Of a stretch of DNA of 64,000 nucleotides, positions 29,706 to 38,400 are shown piece by piece. The notes below the pieces were generated by a model. The model was not told the origin of the DNA. It saw only the letters and a list, made by a program, of their open reading frames with translations, and ran no database searches. The stretch is from Sphingobium sp. 15-1 (GTDB lineage Bacteria; Pseudomonadota; Alphaproteobacteria; Sphingomonadales; Sphingomonadaceae), in the NCBI RefSeq assembly GCF_013375535.1, contig NZ_JABXJG010000001.1:992001-1056000 (forward strand). Direction: 5' to 3'. How positions within the stretch are numbered: position 1 is the first letter of the stretch; each line of letters starts with the position of its first letter. Made by a program: the position numbers and the translations under genes.

Positions 29706-30316
29706 TCGCTGGCAGCCGCCTTCTTCGATGCGCCGATCCTGGGCTCGCTCCCCCTGGCGAGCCGGGCGATATTCTCCCGGTGCCGCCACAGCACGATCAA
29801 TGCCAGCGCCAACGCCACGGGAACCAGATCGAGCCGGCCGAAGCACCACATGGCGACAGGCGCGCTCACCGCCGCCGACATGCCACCGACGGAGGACCAT
29901 CTGGTCCCGAACAGCGCGCCCAGCCAGACGAGCGCGAAAACGATCCCGGCAGGCCAGAACAGCGCCGTCACCACGCCCATCATGGTCGCCACCCCCTTGC
30001 CGCCCGCAAAGCGCAGCCAGACCGGATAGCAATGCCCGATAAAGGCCATCGCGCCCGCCATCGGCCCGCCGCCGTCGATCAGCGCCGCGCCAATCAGCAC
30101 AGCCGCCGCGCCCTTCAGCAGATCGAGCAGCAGCGTCGCCGCCGCCAGCCCCTTCCGCCCGGTCCGCAACACATTGGTCGCGCCGATATTCCCCGACCCG
30201 ATCTTGCGCAGATCGCCCGCCCCCGTGAAACGCGTCAGCAGCAGGCCAAAGGGGATGGAACCCAGCAGATAACCGATCAGCAGGACGAACGCGGGAAGAA
30301 GCCAGGGAGGAGTCAT
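29702..30316 (-). CDS. plsY: Acyl-phosphate glycerol-3-phosphate acyltransferase
   Basis: PlsY makes lysophosphatidate from acyl-phosphate and glycerol-3-phosphate in the inner membrane. The 204-residue protein has five predicted membrane segments and the three motifs: SGNIGATNVLRTG, GGKGVATMMG, and the third around WRHRENIARL. The start at 30316 gives MTPPWLLPAFVLLIGYLLGSIPFG. It is translationally coupled to dprA. Confidence 0.95.
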   Translation of the reverse strand: MTPPWLLPAFVLLIGYLLGSIPFGLLLTRFTGAGDLRKIGSGNIGATNVLRTGRKGLAAATLLLDLLKGAAAVLIGAALIDGGGPMAGAMAFIGHCYPVWLRFAGGKGVATMMGVVTALFWPAGIVFALVWLGALFGTRWSSVGGMSAAVSAPVAMWCFGRLDLVPVALALALIVLWRHRENIARLARGSEPRIGASKKAAASE

Positions 30317-30435
30317 GATCTCGCCGTAATAGTTGCGGCGCGACCATAGCGTTCCCGGCGCACCGGGCAATGGCGAAGGTAACGAAGGACGGGTTGGAAT
30401 GTCGGGGATGGGTGGATTCCTGCCATTCCCTTATG

Positions 30436-30528
30436 CGTCACCCCGGGCTTGACCCGGGGTCCCGCTTTTCTTCTCTCGTCGGCCCCCAGCCCAAGGCAGC
30501 GGGACCCCGGGTCAAGCCCGGGGTGACG
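30436..30528. repeat. Two-arm palindromic element (CTTGA-loop class)
   Basis: The left hairpin is ACCCCGGG-CTTGA-CCCGGGGT, and the right is ACCCCGGG-TCAAG-CCCGGGGT, with CGTC and GACG outside. It lies in the plsY/murI divergent spacer. The element at 32851-32940 is almost identical over both arms. Confidence 0.88.
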
Positions 30529-30608
30529 CAGGGCTAACGTCCGCTATTGACCAATCTCCATCACCTCAAACCCATCCCCATGTTGACAGCCCCGCCCCAT
30601 CCCGCGAC

Positions 30609-31424
30609 ATGTCGGGCATAATGACAGTCGCACCCCAAGCCCCTCTTCTGTTCTTCGATTCCGGCGTCGGCGGGCTATCCATCCTGGGGCCGGCACGCAC
30701 AGCACTACCCAACGCCCCCATCGTCTACGCGGCGGACAGCGCGGGCTTCCCCTATGGCACCAGGAGCGAGGCCGAAATCGCCGCCCGCGTGCCCGCCTTG
30801 CTCGGCCGCCTGGTGGAACGCTATCGCCCGCGCCTGGCGGTCATCGCCTGCAACACCGCCTCCACCATCGCCCTGTCAGCCGTTCGCGCCGCGCTCGACA
30901 TTCCGGTCGTCGGCACCGTGCCCGCGATAAAACCGGCCGCGCTGCTGTCGCAAAGCCGGGTCTTCGGCGTCCTCGGCACCGATGCGACCGTTCGCCAGCC
31001 TTATGTCGACCGCCTCGCCGCCGAATTCGGTTCGGACTGCACCGTCCTTCGCCACGGCTCGGCGGCATTGGTCCAACTGGCCGAAGCGAAGCTGCGCAGC
31101 GCACCGCTGGACCCCGCCATAGCGCGGGACGCCCTTGCCGGCCTGTTCGACCAGCCCGGCGGCGACCGCATGGACGTGGTGGCGCTCGCCTGCACGCATT
31201 TCCCGCTGGTCCAGGACGAACTGGCCGCCGCATCGCCCCGCCCCCTACGATTCGTGCACGGCGGTGAAGGAATTGCCCGCCGCATCGCCTATCTCACCCA
31301 GGGACAGCCATGGCCCGCCGCTCCACCCCCCGGAACCGCCGTCTTCACCCGCCTGGACGACAGCGTCGAAGCACTCCGCCCGGCCCTGGAACATTATGGT
31401 TTGCGGCAGATCGAGGGGCTTTGA
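30609..31424 (+). CDS. murI: Glutamate racemase
   Basis: The enzyme makes D-glutamate for peptidoglycan. The 271-residue protein has FDSGVGGLSIL near the N-terminus, the first catalytic Cys in IACNTAST and the second in LACTHFPL; both are required for cofactor-free racemisation. Two ATGs are possible (30609 and 30621) and neither has a good ribosome-binding site. TTGACA at 30583-30588 suggests a promoter so close that the transcript may be leaderless from 30621. Confidence 0.93.
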   Translation: MSGIMTVAPQAPLLFFDSGVGGLSILGPARTALPNAPIVYAADSAGFPYGTRSEAEIAARVPALLGRLVERYRPRLAVIACNTASTIALSAVRAALDIPVVGTVPAIKPAALLSQSRVFGVLGTDATVRQPYVDRLAAEFGSDCTVLRHGSAALVQLAEAKLRSAPLDPAIARDALAGLFDQPGGDRMDVVALACTHFPLVQDELAAASPRPLRFVHGGEGIARRIAYLTQGQPWPAAPPPGTAVFTRLDDSVEALRPALEHYGLRQIEGL

Positions 31425-31458
31425 CCGGGGTGGACCTTTGGTCCAATCGCAAGCCATT

Positions 31459-31473
31459 CTATCAATGTGATAG
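31459..31473. promoter_or_regulatory. Palindrome upstream of hemA
   Basis: CTATCA-ATG-TGATAG is a perfect 6+6 inverted repeat 107 bases before the hemA start. It is a plausible operator for a dimeric regulator. It does not match the FNR consensus exactly, and I cannot name the regulator. Confidence 0.45.
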
Positions 31474-31535
31474 GTATTTCTGCCTAGCGCTGCGAGCGTT
31501 TATCACTGGTAATAGGCCCGTGCAGCAGGTAAATG

Positions 31536-31553
31536 CCCCTTTCAAATGAGGGG
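31536..31553 (+). promoter_or_regulatory. Leader hairpin before hemA
   Basis: CCCCT and AGGGG pair across an 8-base loop, 26 bases before the hemA GTG. It is a possible mRNA leader structure with unknown effect. Confidence 0.3.
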
Positions 31554-31579
31554 ATGCGGGAAATAGGGATAGGGCTTAA

Positions 31580-32800
31580 GTGAACTACAAGCACATCTTC
31601 ACGCAGGCGATCGACCGGCTGCACAGCGAGGGCCGCTACCGGGTTTTCATCGACATATTGCGCAACAAGGGCGCTTTCCCGAACGCCCGCTGCTTCCACG
31701 GCCATAACGGGCCGAAGCCGATCACCGTCTGGTGTTCCAACGATTATCTCGCCATGGGCCAGCATCCCAAGGTCGTCGCCGCGATGGAAGAGGCGCTGCA
31801 CGATGTCGGCGCAGGCTCCGGCGGCACCCGCAATATCGGCGGCAACACCCATTATCATGTCGATCTCGAAGCCGAACTGGCCGATCTCCATGGCAAGGAA
31901 GGCGCTCTGCTCTTTACCTCGGGCTATGTCTCGAACGAAGCGACGCTCTCGACCCTGGCCAAGATCCTGCCCGGCTGCATCATCTTCTCCGACGAGTTGA
32001 ACCACGCCTCGATGATCGCGGGCATCCGCAATTCGGGCTGCGAAAAGCGCGTCTTCCGCCACAATGACGTCGACCATCTGCGCGAACTGCTGGCCGCCGA
32101 AGCGCCAGAAGTACCCAAGCTGATCGCCTTCGAAAGCGTCTATTCGATGGACGGCGACATCGCCCCCATCGCCGCGATCTGCGATCTGGCCGACGAGTTT
32201 AACGCGCTCACCTATCTGGACGAGGTCCATGCGGTCGGCATGTACGGCGCCCGCGGCGGCGGCATTTCCGAACGGGATGAGGTCGCTGATCGCGTGACCA
32301 TCATCGAAGGCACGCTGGGCAAGGCGTTCGGCGTCATGGGCGGCTATATCGCCGCCGATCAGATGATCGTCGACGTGATCCGCAGCTATGCGCCGGGCTT
32401 CATCTTCACGACCTCGCTGTCGCCGGTGCTGGTCGCGGGCGTCCTCGCCAGCGTCCGTCACCTCAAGCAATCGAGCGAGGAACGCGAAGGTCAGCAGGCT
32501 TCCGCCGCGACGCTCAAGCGCCTGATGGCGGAGGCGGGCCTGCCGGTCATGCCGTCCGTGACCCACATCGTCCCGCTGATGGTGGGCGATCCGGTGAAGG
32601 CCAAGCGGATCAGCGACATATTGCTCGCGGAATATGGCGCCTATGTGCAGCCGATCAACTACCCCACCGTCCCGCGCGGCACGGAACGCCTGCGCTTCAC
32701 ACCGGGACCGGCGCACACCGAAGAGATGATGCGCGAACTGGTGGAGGCTCTGGTGGAAATCTGGGACCGGCTGGAACTGGAACTCAAGAAGGCGGCCTGA
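31580..32800 (+). CDS. hemA: 5-Aminolevulinate synthase
   Basis: This PLP enzyme condenses succinyl-CoA and glycine, the first step of the C4 haem route used by alphaproteobacteria. The 406-residue protein shows [40 protein letters not shown] and the PLP lysine in [14 protein letters not shown]. The start is GTG at 31580. Its substrate succinyl-CoA is also the product of the propionate module in this window. Confidence 0.96.
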   Translation: MNYKHIFTQAIDRLHSEGRYRVFIDILRNKGAFPNARCFHGHNGPKPITVWCSNDYLAMGQHPKVVAAMEEALHDVGAGSGGTRNIGGNTHYHVDLEAELADLHGKEGALLFTSGYVSNEATLSTLAKILPGCIIFSDELNHASMIAGIRNSGCEKRVFRHNDVDHLRELLAAEAPEVPKLIAFESVYSMDGDIAPIAAICDLADEFNALTYLDEVHAVGMYGARGGGISERDEVADRVTIIEGTLGKAFGVMGGYIAADQMIVDVIRSYAPGFIFTTSLSPVLVAGVLASVRHLKQSSEEREGQQASAATLKRLMAEAGLPVMPSVTHIVPLMVGDPVKAKRISDILLAEYGAYVQPINYPTVPRGTERLRFTPGPAHTEEMMRELVEALVEIWDRLELELKKAA

Positions 32801-32850
32801 CGGCGCCTTTGCAAATTCCGCTGGGGGTGGATTCTTGCCATTCCCCTATT

Positions 32851-32940
32851 CGTCACCCCGGGCTTGACCCGGGGTCCCGCTTTTCTTCTTGAATGCGTAT
32901 GAAAAAGGCAGCGGGACCCCGGGTCAAGCCCGGGGTGACG
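32851..32940. repeat. Two-arm palindromic element (CTTGA-loop class)
   Basis: Both arms carry the ACCCCGGG / CCCGGGGT stem with CTTGA and TCAAG loops. It is nearly identical to the element at 30436-30528 and lies between convergent hemA and btaB. Confidence 0.88.
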
Positions 32941-32980
32941 GTAGGGCAATGTCCATAATTGGCCAAAAACCACCCAAAAC

Positions 32981-33643
32981 TCACACCCGGATCAGCCCAC
33001 CCCTTACCGCATACCCCCGATACAGGCTCCGGCTATGCGGAAAGCCGCCCATATCCGCCGCCAGCCCCTCTATCGCCTGCCGCAGCCCCGCCCGCGGCGA
33101 CACATGAAAGCGCGCCAGCCACCCGAACAGCGCCCGCTTCCAGAAGCCCGGCAGATCATCCTGCTGCCCGAAATCCACGACCTCCAGCTTGCCCCCAGCC
33201 GCCACGCAGCCCGCCGCCTGCCGCAAAGCGCCTTCCCAATCCGGGATCATCGACAGCGCATAGCTGATGAACACCCGCTCGAACTCCGCCCGCCCGAACA
33301 GCGCCGCCGCATCGAACCCACAGGCATCCCCCCGCGCCAGCACCACGCGATCGGCCATGCCCGCCTTCGCCACGGCCTTGCGCGCCGTCTCCAGCATCGC
33401 CTCCGAAATATCGACGCCATAAAGCCGCGCCTCCGGCCAGGCCTTGCCCACCGCGATCAGGTTCCGCCCCGTCCCGCAGCCGATCTCCAGCACAGCCCCG
33501 CCACGCGGCGGCGCGAGATCGGCAATCAGCCCGTCCCGCCCCAGCAGATAATATTTCCGCGACAGGTCGTAGATATGCCGCTGATGCCGATAGACGCTGT
33601 CCATCAGCCCGCCCTGCCCGCCTTTGTCCGGCCCGCCACTCAT
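32981..33643 (-). CDS. btaB: Betaine-lipid N-methyltransferase BtaB
   Basis: The 220-residue class I SAM methyltransferase has VLEIGCGTGRNLIAVG (SAM site near residue 50), VDISEAML and a FISYALSMIPDW post-I region. Alone it would be just a methyltransferase, but its ATG overlaps the btaA stop (ATGA), which marks it as BtaB. BtaB trimethylates diacylglyceryl-homoserine to the betaine lipid DGTS. It acts at the membrane surface. Confidence 0.85.
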   Translation of the reverse strand: MSGGPDKGGQGGLMDSVYRHQRHIYDLSRKYYLLGRDGLIADLAPPRGGAVLEIGCGTGRNLIAVGKAWPEARLYGVDISEAMLETARKAVAKAGMADRVVLARGDACGFDAAALFGRAEFERVFISYALSMIPDWEGALRQAAGCVAAGGKLEVVDFGQQDDLPGFWKRALFGWLARFHVSPRAGLRQAIEGLAADMGGFPHSRSLYRGYAVRGGLIRV

Positions 33644-34860
33644 CCCGCGTCCTTCAACACATAAAGGTGCACGCCGCCATAAATGGCCGACCGGTCCCGC
33701 GCCGTATAATCCAGCGATTCCTCCGCTCGATAATCCCAGCGCGACAGCACCGCGTCATCGACACGCCCCGGCAGGATGCTCGGCTCGCCCGCCGTCCGGA
33801 ACAGCACCCGCGCCCCCGGCCTGGCCGTCCGCGTGATCTGCGCCCACAGCGCGTTCAACTGCGCATCGTCCATCCAGTCCTGCGCATCGAGCAGGATATA
33901 ACGGTCCGCCGACCCAGCCTCCTGAGACGCCAGAAAATCCGTGAAGTTCACATGGCGCACATCCACCCGCCCGGCGCGCTCCACCACCGCCTGATGGTTC
34001 GCCGCCTGCAAATAGGGCGGCAACGGCCCCTCGCCCCCGGCATAGCCCCGCCCGAAAGCCTGCACCGCGAAATAATTGTCCTTGAGGTCGAAACCGCAGG
34101 CCAGCTTCTCCAGCCGCACCTTCAGCACGCTGTCCATCCGGTCGTCGCCCGCCAGCGCCTCATATTGCGCGGGCGGAATCCCCAGGCCGAACAGCGAAGC
34201 CGGCTGGCTCGTCAGCCACTTCATGAAGGCGCTGTCGAACACCGGCGCGAGCTCCTGCTCGAAGATTTCGCGCTGTTCCTCACGCGATTTCGCGTCCAGC
34301 ATCCGCCGGGGGTCCACCCCATGCAGCCGCGCCAGCCAATGCGCCGCGCCGATAAAGCGCCCCAGCAGCCCATGCTTGTAGATACCCCGCGCAAAGCCGC
34401 CGATCCGCCGCCGCCCGATGAAATCGCGCCCCTCCCAATAGCGGCGCGTGGCGTCGTCCAGATGCGGCGCCACGAATGCGCGATAGGCGCTCACATTCTC
34501 CTTGCAGTCCGCCTTGGCGAAGAAGCGATGGAACGCCTCATGATCCGGCAAGGTCCGCGCCGCCGCCAACTTCAGCCGGTTGAGCGCGATATGCGCGGTA
34601 TTAAGGTCGACCGCCGTGATCTTCGCCGGATCGGCCGTCAGATAACTCAGCACATTGCACCCGCCCGAGGCGATGGTGACGACATGGCTGTCCGGCGCGA
34701 TCGCCAGCGCTTCCATGTCGACCTCCGGATCTTCCCAGATCTGCGCATAGACCAGCCCCCGAAACGCGAAGGTGAAGGCGCGCTCCAGCAATCCCTGCCT
34801 GGACAGATGCCGGTGCCGGTGCACCGCGCGGGTAACATTCTGATGAGCCGTAGATGCCAT
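33640..34860 (-). CDS. btaA: BtaA, 3-amino-3-carboxypropyl transferase (DUF3419)
   Basis: The 406-residue protein transfers the aminocarboxypropyl group of SAM to diacylglycerol, forming diacylglyceryl-homoserine. The family hallmark is FRGLVYAQIWEDPEVDMEAL near residue 35, followed by the SAM-site region IASGGCNVLSYL and VDLNTAH. Later blocks are FGLGIPPAQYEAL and YILLDAQDWM. The ATG at 34860 gives a normal-length protein; the ORF extends further without support. It is divergent from the exonuclease gene. The pair allows replacement of phospholipids, in known cases under phosphate limitation. Confidence 0.9.
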   Translation of the reverse strand: MASTAHQNVTRAVHRHRHLSRQGLLERAFTFAFRGLVYAQIWEDPEVDMEALAIAPDSHVVTIASGGCNVLSYLTADPAKITAVDLNTAHIALNRLKLAAARTLPDHEAFHRFFAKADCKENVSAYRAFVAPHLDDATRRYWEGRDFIGRRRIGGFARGIYKHGLLGRFIGAAHWLARLHGVDPRRMLDAKSREEQREIFEQELAPVFDSAFMKWLTSQPASLFGLGIPPAQYEALAGDDRMDSVLKVRLEKLACGFDLKDNYFAVQAFGRGYAGGEGPLPPYLQAANHQAVVERAGRVDVRHVNFTDFLASQEAGSADRYILLDAQDWMDDAQLNALWAQITRTARPGARVLFRTAGEPSILPGRVDDAVLSRWDYRAEESLDYTARDRSAIYGGVHLYVLKDAG

Positions 34861-34994
34861 AAACCGCGCCTCCTGACTGCCGGGTCGTTCGGCGGCGCAT
34901 AGGGCAACGGCATGTCGGCTGCGTGACGGTGCGGTTACGGGAATGTGAAGCCCCTTGCGGAACCAACCGGCCCGCTCCACCTTTTCCGGAAGCC

Positions 34995-35987
34995 ATGGCG
35001 CATTGGATCGAACCTCACCCGACCGGCATCTATGTCCGCCCCGCCGACGCGTGGATCGACCCCTCCGTCCCTCGGGAGCGCGCGCTTGTCACCCACGGCC
35101 ATGCCGATCATGCGCGGGGCGGCCACGGCCATGTCTGGGCGACGCGGGAAACCCTGGCCATCATGGCCCTGCGCTACGGCACCGCTTCCGGCACGGCCCT
35201 TTCCTATGGCGAGGAAGTCCGGATGAACGGCGTCACCATCCGCTATGTGCCCGCCGGCCATGTCCTCGGCTCCGCCCAGATCGTCCTCAGCCATGCGGGC
35301 GAACGCGTCGTCGTCACCGGCGATTACAAGCGCCGTCCCGACCCCACCTGCAAGGCGTTCGAACCCGTCCCCTGCGACATCTTCGTCACCGAAGCGACCT
35401 TCGGCCTGCCGGTCTTCCGCCATCCCGACACCGGCAGCGAAGTCGACCGCCTGCTCGCCGCGCTGCACGCCAATTCCGACCGTTGCGTCCTCGTCGGCGC
35501 CTATGCCTTGGGCAAGGCGCAGCGCCTCATCTGCGAATTGCGGGCCAGGGGCCATCACGATCCCATCCACATCCACGGCGCTCTGGAACGGATGTGCGCC
35601 CTTTATGCGGATTTCGGCATCGACATGGGCGACCTCCGCCCCGCCACCGGCCTGCCGCCCAAGGAGATGCGCGGCCGCATCGTCATGGCGCCGCCGTCCG
35701 CCCTCAACGACCGCTGGAGCCGCCGCCTGCCCGATCCCATCACCGCCATGGCGTCAGGCTGGATGCGCGTCCGCCAGCGCGCCCGCCAGCGCAATGTCGA
35801 GCTGCCGCTGGTCATCTCCGACCATGCCGACTGGGACGAGCTGACCGACACCATTCGCGAAGTCGCTCCATCGGAAACCTGGATCACCCACGGCCGGGAG
35901 GAAGCCTTGCTCCACTGGTGCATGACCCACCAGATGCGCGCCCGCGCCCTGGCCCTGGTGGGCCGCGAAGACGAGGATGAAGGCTGA
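34995..35987 (+). CDS. Ligase-associated DNA exonuclease (beta-CASP family)
   Basis: The 330-residue protein is a metallo-beta-lactamase fold with the metal motif THGHADHARGG near residue 35, further ligands in PAGHVLGSAQIVL and the late SDHADWDEL, and a beta-CASP region. It belongs to the family that is found next to an ATP-dependent DNA ligase, a DEXH helicase and a PdeM phosphoesterase in bacteria. Here only the ligase follows (98 bases on). A role in DNA end processing before ligation is inferred from the family. Confidence 0.88.
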   Translation: MAHWIEPHPTGIYVRPADAWIDPSVPRERALVTHGHADHARGGHGHVWATRETLAIMALRYGTASGTALSYGEEVRMNGVTIRYVPAGHVLGSAQIVLSHAGERVVVTGDYKRRPDPTCKAFEPVPCDIFVTEATFGLPVFRHPDTGSEVDRLLAALHANSDRCVLVGAYALGKAQRLICELRARGHHDPIHIHGALERMCALYADFGIDMGDLRPATGLPPKEMRGRIVMAPPSALNDRWSRRLPDPITAMASGWMRVRQRARQRNVELPLVISDHADWDELTDTIREVAPSETWITHGREEALLHWCMTHQMRARALALVGREDEDEG

Positions 35988-36084
35988 TGCCCCGCACCCC
36001 CGCCGTTCGGGCTGAGCGCAATCGAAGCCTTCCGCCGGGCGGAGCGAGGGTCTGGACAAGCGCCCTCCCCATGGAGGGCAGGAC

Positions 36085-37668
36085 GTGAGACAATTCTCCC
36101 AACTGCTGGACGGCCTGGTCTACACCCGCTCCCGCAACGGCAAGCTGGCCCTAATCGCAACCTATATGCGCACCGCCCCTGACCCCGACCGGGGCTGGGC
36201 GCTTGCCGCGCTCACCGGCAATCTGGACCTCAAGGCCGTCAAAGCCTCCGCCATAGCGGAAATGACCCGCGCCCGGGTCGATCCGGTCCTGTTCGAAATG
36301 AGCCGCGACTATGTCGGTGACCTGGCCGAAACCGTGGCCCTGCTCTGGCCCAAGGCGGAAGATCAGCCGCCGGAGATGGACGACGGCTCCCTCACCCTTT
36401 CCGCCATAGTCGACCGCCTGCACGCCACCAGCCGCGCCGCCGCCCCCGCGACGCTTGGCGGAATGATGGATCATCTCGACGCCTCGGGCCGCTTCGCCCT
36501 CCTCAAGCTCGCGACCGGCGGCCTGCGCGTCGGCATCTCCGCCCGCCTGGCCAAGACCGGCTTCGCGCAGGCCTTCAACCTCGATGTCAACGATGTGGAG
36601 GAATGCTGGCACGCCCTCGCGCCGCCCTACGCCGCGCTGTTCGACTGGGCCGAGGGCAGGGCCGACCGTCCCGATCCGGCGGGCGCGCCCTTCTTCCGCC
36701 CCTTCATGCTCGCCCACCCGCTGGAGGCGGAAAGCGTCGACCTCGACCATTATGCCGCCGAATGGAAATGGGACGGCATCCGCGTCCAGATCGTCGGCAC
36801 GCCCGGAGAAACCCGTCTCTACAGCCGCGCCGGCGACGACATCACCGGCAGCTTCCCTGACATAGCGCGCGCTTTCCGCCATCATGCGGTCCTCGATGGC
36901 GAACTGCTCGTCAAGGGCGAGTTCCAAGGCGGCGAGGCGGCCAGCTTCAACGCGCTCCAGCAACGGTTGGGCCGCAAGGCGGTGACCGCGAAGATGATGG
37001 ACGATTATCCCGCCTTCGTCCGCCTCTACGACATACTGCTCGATGCCGAGGAAGACCTGCGCGCCCTTCCATGGGATCGACGCCGCACTCGGCTCGAAAC
37101 CATCGTCCCGAAACTCGACCCGCACCGCTTCGACCTCTCCGCGCTGATCGAAGCGGAGGACTTCGCCCAACTGGCCGACATCCGCGCAGGCGCCCGCGAC
37201 GCCGCCATCGAAGGCGTGATGCTCAAGCGCCGCGACAGCCCCTATGTCGCCGGACGAAAGGCCGCGCTCTGGTATAAATGGAAACGCGATCCGCTGACCG
37301 CCGACTGCGTGATGATGTACGCCCAGCGCGGACACGGCAAACGCTCATCCTTCTATTCGGACTATACGTTCGGCTGCTGGACCGAAGACGGCGAATTGCT
37401 GCCCGTGGGCAAGGCCTATAGCGGCTTCACCGACGAGGAACTGAAATGGCTCGACCGTTTCGTACGGACGAACACGGTGAACCGCTTCGGCCCGGTGCGC
37501 GAGGTCGAAAAATCGCTGGTGCTGGAGGTCGCCTTCGACAGCATCCACGAAAGCAAGCGCCACAAATCCGGCCTCGCCATGCGCTTTCCCCGCATAGCGC
37601 GGATACGGCGGGACAAGCCCGCGCATGAAGCGGACACGGTGGAAGGGTTGAGACGGCTGGTAAGCTGA
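36085..37668 (+). CDS. ATP-dependent DNA ligase (exonuclease-associated type)
   Basis: The 527-residue ligase has an N-terminal DNA-binding domain, the adenylation domain with Lys in EWKWDGIRVQIV (motif I), motif III around LDGELLVKGEF, IV/V with IEGVMLKRRDSPYVAGRKA and WYKWKRDP, and the C-terminal OB domain. It seals nicks using ATP, in addition to the NAD-dependent LigA expected elsewhere. The GTG at 36085 follows a GGAGGGC site. Together with the exonuclease it probably forms a DNA-repair module. The usual third and fourth genes are not downstream. Confidence 0.92.
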   Translation: MRQFSQLLDGLVYTRSRNGKLALIATYMRTAPDPDRGWALAALTGNLDLKAVKASAIAEMTRARVDPVLFEMSRDYVGDLAETVALLWPKAEDQPPEMDDGSLTLSAIVDRLHATSRAAAPATLGGMMDHLDASGRFALLKLATGGLRVGISARLAKTGFAQAFNLDVNDVEECWHALAPPYAALFDWAEGRADRPDPAGAPFFRPFMLAHPLEAESVDLDHYAAEWKWDGIRVQIVGTPGETRLYSRAGDDITGSFPDIARAFRHHAVLDGELLVKGEFQGGEAASFNALQQRLGRKAVTAKMMDDYPAFVRLYDILLDAEEDLRALPWDRRRTRLETIVPKLDPHRFDLSALIEAEDFAQLADIRAGARDAAIEGVMLKRRDSPYVAGRKAALWYKWKRDPLTADCVMMYAQRGHGKRSSFYSDYTFGCWTEDGELLPVGKAYSGFTDEELKWLDRFVRTNTVNRFGPVREVEKSLVLEVAFDSIHESKRHKSGLAMRFPRIARIRRDKPAHEADTVEGLRRLVS

Positions 37669-37740
37669 CATGCCACATCGGTGAACAACATGCCGCCAGC
37701 GAGATAGCCGATAACAGCCAATAACCGCCATTAAGCGCAC

Positions 37741-37827
37741 CGTGCTCCTGCGCAGGCAGGAGCCCAGTCCCGCCCTCTGTGTGTCATCGCCACACCCGAA
37801 CTGGGCTCCTGCCTCCGCAGGAGCACG
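37741..37827. repeat. Two-arm palindromic element (GCTCCTGC class)
   Basis: The hairpins are GCTCCTGC-GCAG-GCAGGAGC and GCTCCTGC-CTCC-GCAGGAGC. The loop change in the right arm leaves the stem intact. It lies in the ligase/GFA gap (37669-37925), which otherwise holds nothing I recognise. Confidence 0.85.
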
Positions 37828-37925
37828 ATATATTTCAAGGAAAGCGGCCCATCCGCCAACCGCTCCAATCAACCCGTTCCCTTCCCGCCCCAACCCCCTT
37901 AAACTCCCCGAAAAAGGAGAGCCCC

Positions 37926-38276
37926 ATGCCCTACACCGGAAGCTGCCACTGCGGCGCCGTCACCTTCACCGTCGCCGCCGACACGCCGACCGAGGCAATG
38001 AGCTGCAACTGCTCCCATTGCAGCCGCAAGGGCTTTCTGCTGACCTTCGTGCCCGCCGACCAGTTCGCTCTGGACAGCGGCGCGGACAAGCTGACCGACT
38101 ATCAATTCTACAAGCACAGGATCACGCATCAATTCTGCAACATCTGCGGAACTGAAGCCTTCGCCCATGGCAAAGGCCCGGATGGCTCCGCCATGCAGGC
38201 CGTCAACCTGCGCTGCGTGCCCGGCATCGATCTCGACGCGCTCAGCATCAAGAAGGTGGACGGCGCGAGCTTCTAG
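37926..38276 (+). CDS. GFA-family zinc protein
   Basis: The 116-residue protein has the GFA/CENP-V fold (glutathione-dependent formaldehyde-activating family). The zinc ligands can be read in SCHCGAVTF (residues about 6-14), SCNCSHCSRKG and FCNICGTEAF. The ATG at 37926 with AAAAAGGAGAG upstream is clear. Most members are of unknown activity and true formaldehyde activation is not established for this one. Confidence 0.85.
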   Translation: MPYTGSCHCGAVTFTVAADTPTEAMSCNCSHCSRKGFLLTFVPADQFALDSGADKLTDYQFYKHRITHQFCNICGTEAFAHGKGPDGSAMQAVNLRCVPGIDLDALSIKKVDGASF

Positions 38277-38400
38277 CCCAATCCCATCTCCGTTCGAAGC
38301 GAACAGGCGTCAGGCGCATGTCTGACTTTGCTCTGTCACGCGCAGTCCCTATATGGGCGCTTTCGCGCGATTGCGCGGCTTGAGATATGGAGCAGTTGAA

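Noticed and set aside
28608..34952. Shared 14-mer GGGAATGTGAAGCC at 28608-28621 and 34939-34952
   Set aside because: Both are intergenic, but matches of this length are expected by chance in 64 kb, and no flanking similarity exists.
36000..36060. Possible gene or promoter between exonuclease and ligase
   Set aside because: The 97-base gap holds only a fragment resembling a common sphingomonad repeat (TTCGGGCTGAGCGCAATCG) and the ligase ribosome-binding site.
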